Program-made: the position numbers and the translations under genes | Assembly (NCBI RefSeq): GCF_002079055.1 | Contig: NC_047490.1 | Coordinates: 1,116,001 to 1,180,000, forward strand | Reading direction: 5' to 3' | DNA length: 64,000 nucleotides | From: Saccharomyces paradoxus | Lineage: Eukaryota; Ascomycota; Saccharomycetes; Saccharomycetales; Saccharomycetaceae | Shown here: positions 60,428 to 64,000 of the stretch, piece by piece | Layout of the letters: each line of letters opens with the position of its first letter | Position numbering within the stretch: position 1 is the first letter of the stretch | The notes under the pieces: model-generated | What the model was told of the DNA's origin: nothing | Seen by the model: only the letters and a program-made list of their open reading frames with translations | Databases searched by the model: none

Positions 60428-60642
60428 CGGGTAAAGTGTTTAATATAGAAATACCATATGGAACCAGCTAAAGGTTAAGGCTCACAGCAGTAGGAACATT
60501 TGTTTTCCATTTCTAACTTGGTGAATTAGCCACTGTGATATTCAGTTCACGCTCCTTTAATTGTGATTCATCCAATGTTTAGCTTCAGTAACTGTTGATT
60601 TTACTGATTAACGCACGTCAATTTAGTTTCCCATTCGGGTAA
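60428..60642. promoter_or_regulatory. Two Reb1 sites in the LSM6/RGA2 divergent promoter
   Basis: CGGGTAA (reverse complement of TTACCCG) is found at 60428-60434 and 60636-60642 within the 551-base divergent region 60296-60846. Two general-regulatory-factor sites suggest one for each promoter direction. I see no coding sequence. Confidence 0.65.
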
Positions 60643-60846
60643 ACAGTATGAGGTCGAGAAATGAAAATTGGCATTCCCTGGAGAATGTTAGCCAAAAGCT
60701 AAGGCAACTACCCTGGTAATTAACATTTTGGTTCTGCATACTTGGCGTTTTTAATTCTCATTTTTATTATTGAGACTTCACCATACTTCTAACAAATTGA
60801 AGTATAACCTAGCATTTCAAGGCCTAGGAGATTTTGATGAAAAAAT

Positions 60847-63800
60847 ATGCCAGTTGACCCTATTAATAATCAACCGCCTTCGTGTGTGAGATGCAACAAA
60901 TCAATCGCATCTAGCCAGGTATACGAGTTAGAAAGTAAAAAGTGGCATGACCAATGCTTTACATGCTACAAATGTAACAAAAAATTGAATGCAGATTCTG
61001 ATTTTTTGGTTCTAGATATAGGTACATTAATTTGCTACGACTGCTCAGATAAATGTACAAGCTGTGGAGACAAAATAGACGACACGGCAATTATACTGCC
61101 CTCCTCAAACGAGGCCTACTGTTCTAATTGTTTTAGATGTTGTAGGTGCAGCAAGCGTATAAAAAACTTGAAGTACGCAAAGACAAAACGAGGACTATGT
61201 TGTATGGATTGTCACGAGAAGTTGTTGAAAAAGAAACAGCTATTACTAGAAAAGCAAACAAAAGATTCGCCGAGAGATGATTTTTCCATGAAGCTTCCCG
61301 AAAGATCAGTTAAAAGGCCTTTGTCGCCCACCAGAATGAATGGTAAATCAAATGTCAGTATAAATAACGCCGCGATAAACCAGAACCTTGTAGGCTCGCA
61401 TGAAGGACAACAGCTCACTCCACAAGTTTTAGTCTCACAAGAAAGAGATGAATCATCGTCGAATGTAAGTAATGATAATGACAACAGCAATGATGGGGAG
61501 GAAAGATCTTCCCACGCAAGGACAGTTTCTATTGACGACATTCTGAATTCTACTTTGGAACACGATAGTAATAGTATTGAAGAGCAGAGTTTGGTGGATA
61601 ATGAGGACTACGTCAATAAAATGGGTGAAGATGTGACTTATAGGCTGTTAAAGCCTCACAGAGCTAATCAGAATTCTACAGTGGTAAAGGATCCTAAAAC
61701 TCCGAATTCGAACTCCAATGCAAATAGATTCTATTCAATATATGATAAAGAAGAGACTGACAGAGACGATGCTGACGGTAAAGAGAATGAAGGCATAGTC
61801 AATACACCCAGAAATAGCACTGATAAAATCACAAGTCCTTTGAACAGCCCTATGGCTGTGCAAATGAACGAAGAAGTCGAGCCTCCTCATGGATTAGCAT
61901 TAAATTTATCAGATACTAGCAAAGAAAACAACAAACTCCCTCAAGGTATGCAAACGTTAACTTCCAAATCCATGAATCATATTTCCCCTGTTGCAAGAAC
62001 AGATACTGTGGAAATGAAATCGTCTACATCTTCATTTACATTGCGTGTGTCTGATAATGGAAGTTCCAGTAGACCTCAAACATCAGACAACTTACAGGCG
62101 CACAAAAAAGTAGCGCCGTCACCAAACAAAAAGCTTTCAAGATCATTTTCTTTAAAGTCCAAAAATTTTGTTCACAACCTGAAAAGTAAAACCTCGGAAA
62201 TGCTGGACTCAAAGCATCCTCATCATAATGCTTCAATACAGGAATCGGACACTCATTCTGGCTGGGGTGTTTCCTCTACTCATACAAACATAAGAAAATC
62301 AAAAACCAAAAAAAATCCAGTATCAAGAGGCCAAAGTGACAGTACGATATATAATACTATACCACAACATGATAATTTTACGGTGCCAGAGTTTAATCAC
62401 AAAAAAGCGCAAAGCAGCCTTGGAAATATACCCAAAAAGCAAAATTCTAACGACTTGGCCGCTAACAGACGTATAAATGGCTCGTTTCCAAGTTCAAGCT
62501 CGGGGCAGCATATAGCGATGTTCCGTACGCCGCCTTTAGAATCAGGCCCCTTGTTCAAGAGACCATCTCTGTCGTCTGAATCCACACACCACAGATCTTC
62601 TAGCTTACAGACATCAAGATCCACCAACGCATTGTTGGAAGACGATTCCACGAAAGTGGATGCTACCGATGAAAATGCCACAAGTTTGGAAAAGGATTTT
62701 TACTTTACAGAGTTGACTTTAAGGAAGTTAAAATTAGACGTGAGGGAACTAGAAGGCACGAAGAAAAAATTGTTGCAAGACGTGGAAAATCTTAGATTAG
62801 CGAAAGAGAGACTGTTAAATGATGTTGACTATTTGACAAGAGAGAAGGACAAACAATCGGCATCGTCCCGGGAGTCCTTGGAACAAAAAGAAAACAATGT
62901 AACAGTAATTGGAGTAAAGTCACCAAATGCAAATTCCGACAGAAAAGGGAGCATATCTAATGCCAGTCCTAAACCACGATTCTGGAAAATATTTTCCAGC
63001 GCTAAAGACCACCAGCCAGGCGACCTGGAATCTCAGCAGCGTTCGCCAAATTCATCTTCAAGTGGAATGACAAATATGGCCCAGAAAGAAATATCAACAC
63101 CCAAATTAATTCGGGCACACGATGAGTTGCCTTCACCAGGTAAAGCACCACTATCACCAAGCCCAAAGAAATTAGATTATACCCCTGATGGTTCGCATTT
63201 ATATGGATCATCACTACAAGCTCGGTGTGCGTATGAAAGAAGTACTGTTCCAATGATTATTGAGTGCTGCATTGACCACATTGAAACAGATGATGTAGGA
63301 CTGAACATGGAAGGCTTATACAGGAAGTCGGGCTCGCAAACTTTGGTTGAGGAGATTGAAAATGAATTCGCTCAGAATAATTCTTTACATGGTGATAGGT
63401 TGAGTCCCAAATTGAACGCTTTACTGAATCAAGATATTCATGCAGTTGCCAGCGTATTAAAACGATATTTGAGAAAACTACCAGATCCAGTTTTATCATT
63501 TTCCATATACGATCCCTTGATAGATCTAGTTAGAAGTAATCAACTAATTGAAAGGCTACCATTAAACAGCGGCGACTTCCTGGATTCGCCACAGAAAATG
63601 ACTTTTTATGAAACGGTCCTCAAAAACCTGCATGAAATTTTCAATATTCTACCCGTAGAGCATCAGGAAGTGCTGAAGGTGTTGGCAGCACATATCGACA
63701 AAGTGCGAAGGTACAGTGAAAGGAATTTGATGAACTTACATAATTTATCGTTAGTTTTTGCACCAAGTCTAATCCACGACCTTGACGGTGAAAAGGATAT

Positions 63801-63876
63801 TGTGGACATGAAGGAGAGGAATTATGTTGTGGAATTTATACTCGGGAACTATAGAGACATATTTAAGCAGACATAA
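60847..63876 (+). CDS. RGA2: Rga2, Cdc42 GTPase-activating protein
   Basis: 1009 codons, the S. cerevisiae length. Rga2 turns off Cdc42 at bud and mating sites and is phosphorylated by Cdk1; its paralogue is Rga1. Two LIM zinc-finger domains come first (about 14-65 and 73-123), with clear C-x2-C pairs. A long S/T-P-rich disordered region (about 130-610) holds many CDK-type sites. A coiled coil follows at about 615-675. The RhoGAP domain fills the C-terminus (about 790-1005), with the arginine finger in GLYRKSG and the PDPVLSF and NLHNLSLVFAPSL motifs. The ATG at 60847 gives MPVDPINNQPPS. The stop lies about 120 bases before the window end. Confidence 0.97.
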   Translation: MPVDPINNQPPSCVRCNKSIASSQVYELESKKWHDQCFTCYKCNKKLNADSDFLVLDIGTLICYDCSDKCTSCGDKIDDTAIILPSSNEAYCSNCFRCCRCSKRIKNLKYAKTKRGLCCMDCHEKLLKKKQLLLEKQTKDSPRDDFSMKLPERSVKRPLSPTRMNGKSNVSINNAAINQNLVGSHEGQQLTPQVLVSQERDESSSNVSNDNDNSNDGEERSSHARTVSIDDILNSTLEHDSNSIEEQSLVDNEDYVNKMGEDVTYRLLKPHRANQNSTVVKDPKTPNSNSNANRFYSIYDKEETDRDDADGKENEGIVNTPRNSTDKITSPLNSPMAVQMNEEVEPPHGLALNLSDTSKENNKLPQGMQTLTSKSMNHISPVARTDTVEMKSSTSSFTLRVSDNGSSSRPQTSDNLQAHKKVAPSPNKKLSRSFSLKSKNFVHNLKSKTSEMLDSKHPHHNASIQESDTHSGWGVSSTHTNIRKSKTKKNPVSRGQSDSTIYNTIPQHDNFTVPEFNHKKAQSSLGNIPKKQNSNDLAANRRINGSFPSSSSGQHIAMFRTPPLESGPLFKRPSLSSESTHHRSSSLQTSRSTNALLEDDSTKVDATDENATSLEKDFYFTELTLRKLKLDVRELEGTKKKLLQDVENLRLAKERLLNDVDYLTREKDKQSASSRESLEQKENNVTVIGVKSPNANSDRKGSISNASPKPRFWKIFSSAKDHQPGDLESQQRSPNSSSSGMTNMAQKEISTPKLIRAHDELPSPGKAPLSPSPKKLDYTPDGSHLYGSSLQARCAYERSTVPMIIECCIDHIETDDVGLNMEGLYRKSGSQTLVEEIENEFAQNNSLHGDRLSPKLNALLNQDIHAVASVLKRYLRKLPDPVLSFSIYDPLIDLVRSNQLIERLPLNSGDFLDSPQKMTFYETVLKNLHEIFNILPVEHQEVLKVLAAHIDKVRRYSERNLMNLHNLSLVFAPSLIHDLDGEKDIVDMKERNYVVEFILGNYRDIFKQT

Positions 63877-64000
63877 TATAGATCTGCAAAAAATAAATAA
63901 ACATAGGATAGATTAAATAAAAAAAATCGTATGGAAAAGAATAAAGCAGGACATCGCTCAATGTATATTCGTTAGCTCAGAGTGTGAAAAGGTGGCAACT

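Overview
The window is nuclear DNA of a budding yeast of the genus Saccharomyces. Gene order, gene lengths and protein sequences match, gene for gene, the right arm of S. cerevisiae chromosome IV from HXT3 to RGA2 (systematic names about YDR345C to YDR379W). It is probably not S. cerevisiae itself. Against the S. cerevisiae proteins as I remember them, the slow genes (FRQ1, SEM1, TRR1) differ at only a few residues, but TRP4 differs at roughly 25-30 of 380. That suggests a more distant sister species such as S. mikatae, S. jurei or S. kudriavzevii; the exact species is an inference.

Layout. 1-1150 is the 5' part of the glucose transporter gene HXT3, followed by a 2.6 kb gene-free spacer holding its regulatory region. 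3.7-10.8 kb holds SVF1, MRP1, PAL1 and YPS7. 10.8-11.9 kb is a spacer with an elongator tRNA-Met. 12-25 kb holds ATP22, SBE2, YPQ2, TRR1, TRP4 and SPC110. 25-36.5 kb holds CNL1, GGA1, EAF1, BCP1, TFC6 and ESC2. 36.8-38.4 kb is a pile of solo long terminal repeats of Ty1/Ty2 and Ty3 type in front of a tRNA-Lys(CUU). 38.7-45.4 kb holds SEM1, CDC40, ESF1, KEI1 (one intron) and YPR1. 45.6-51.6 kb holds XRS2, DXO1 and CTS2, with a possible unannotated small zinc-finger-like reading frame between DXO1 and CTS2. 51.7-64 kb holds VPS74, FRQ1, PHO92, WIP1, BCS1, ARH1, ATP17, LSM6 and RGA2.

The genes are ordinary dispersed yeast housekeeping genes, but some themes recur. Golgi, PI4P and sphingolipid functions appear in SVF1, SBE2, GGA1, KEI1, VPS74 and FRQ1. 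Mitochondrial biogenesis appears in MRP1, ATP22, BCS1, ARH1 and ATP17. Chromosome functions appear in SPC110, WIP1, XRS2, ESC2 and EAF1, and RNA processing in CDC40, ESF1, DXO1, LSM6 and PHO92. Several promoters show recognisable sites: an Rgt1-type cluster at HXT3, an MCB at SPC110, PAC/RRPE at ESF1 and BCP1, an Rpn4-type element at SEM1, a Yap1-type element at TRR1, and an orphan TFIIIC B-box upstream of TFC6. I found no CRISPR, prophage or bacterial-style operon. The most novel-looking item is the two-CxxC reading frame at 49793-50011.
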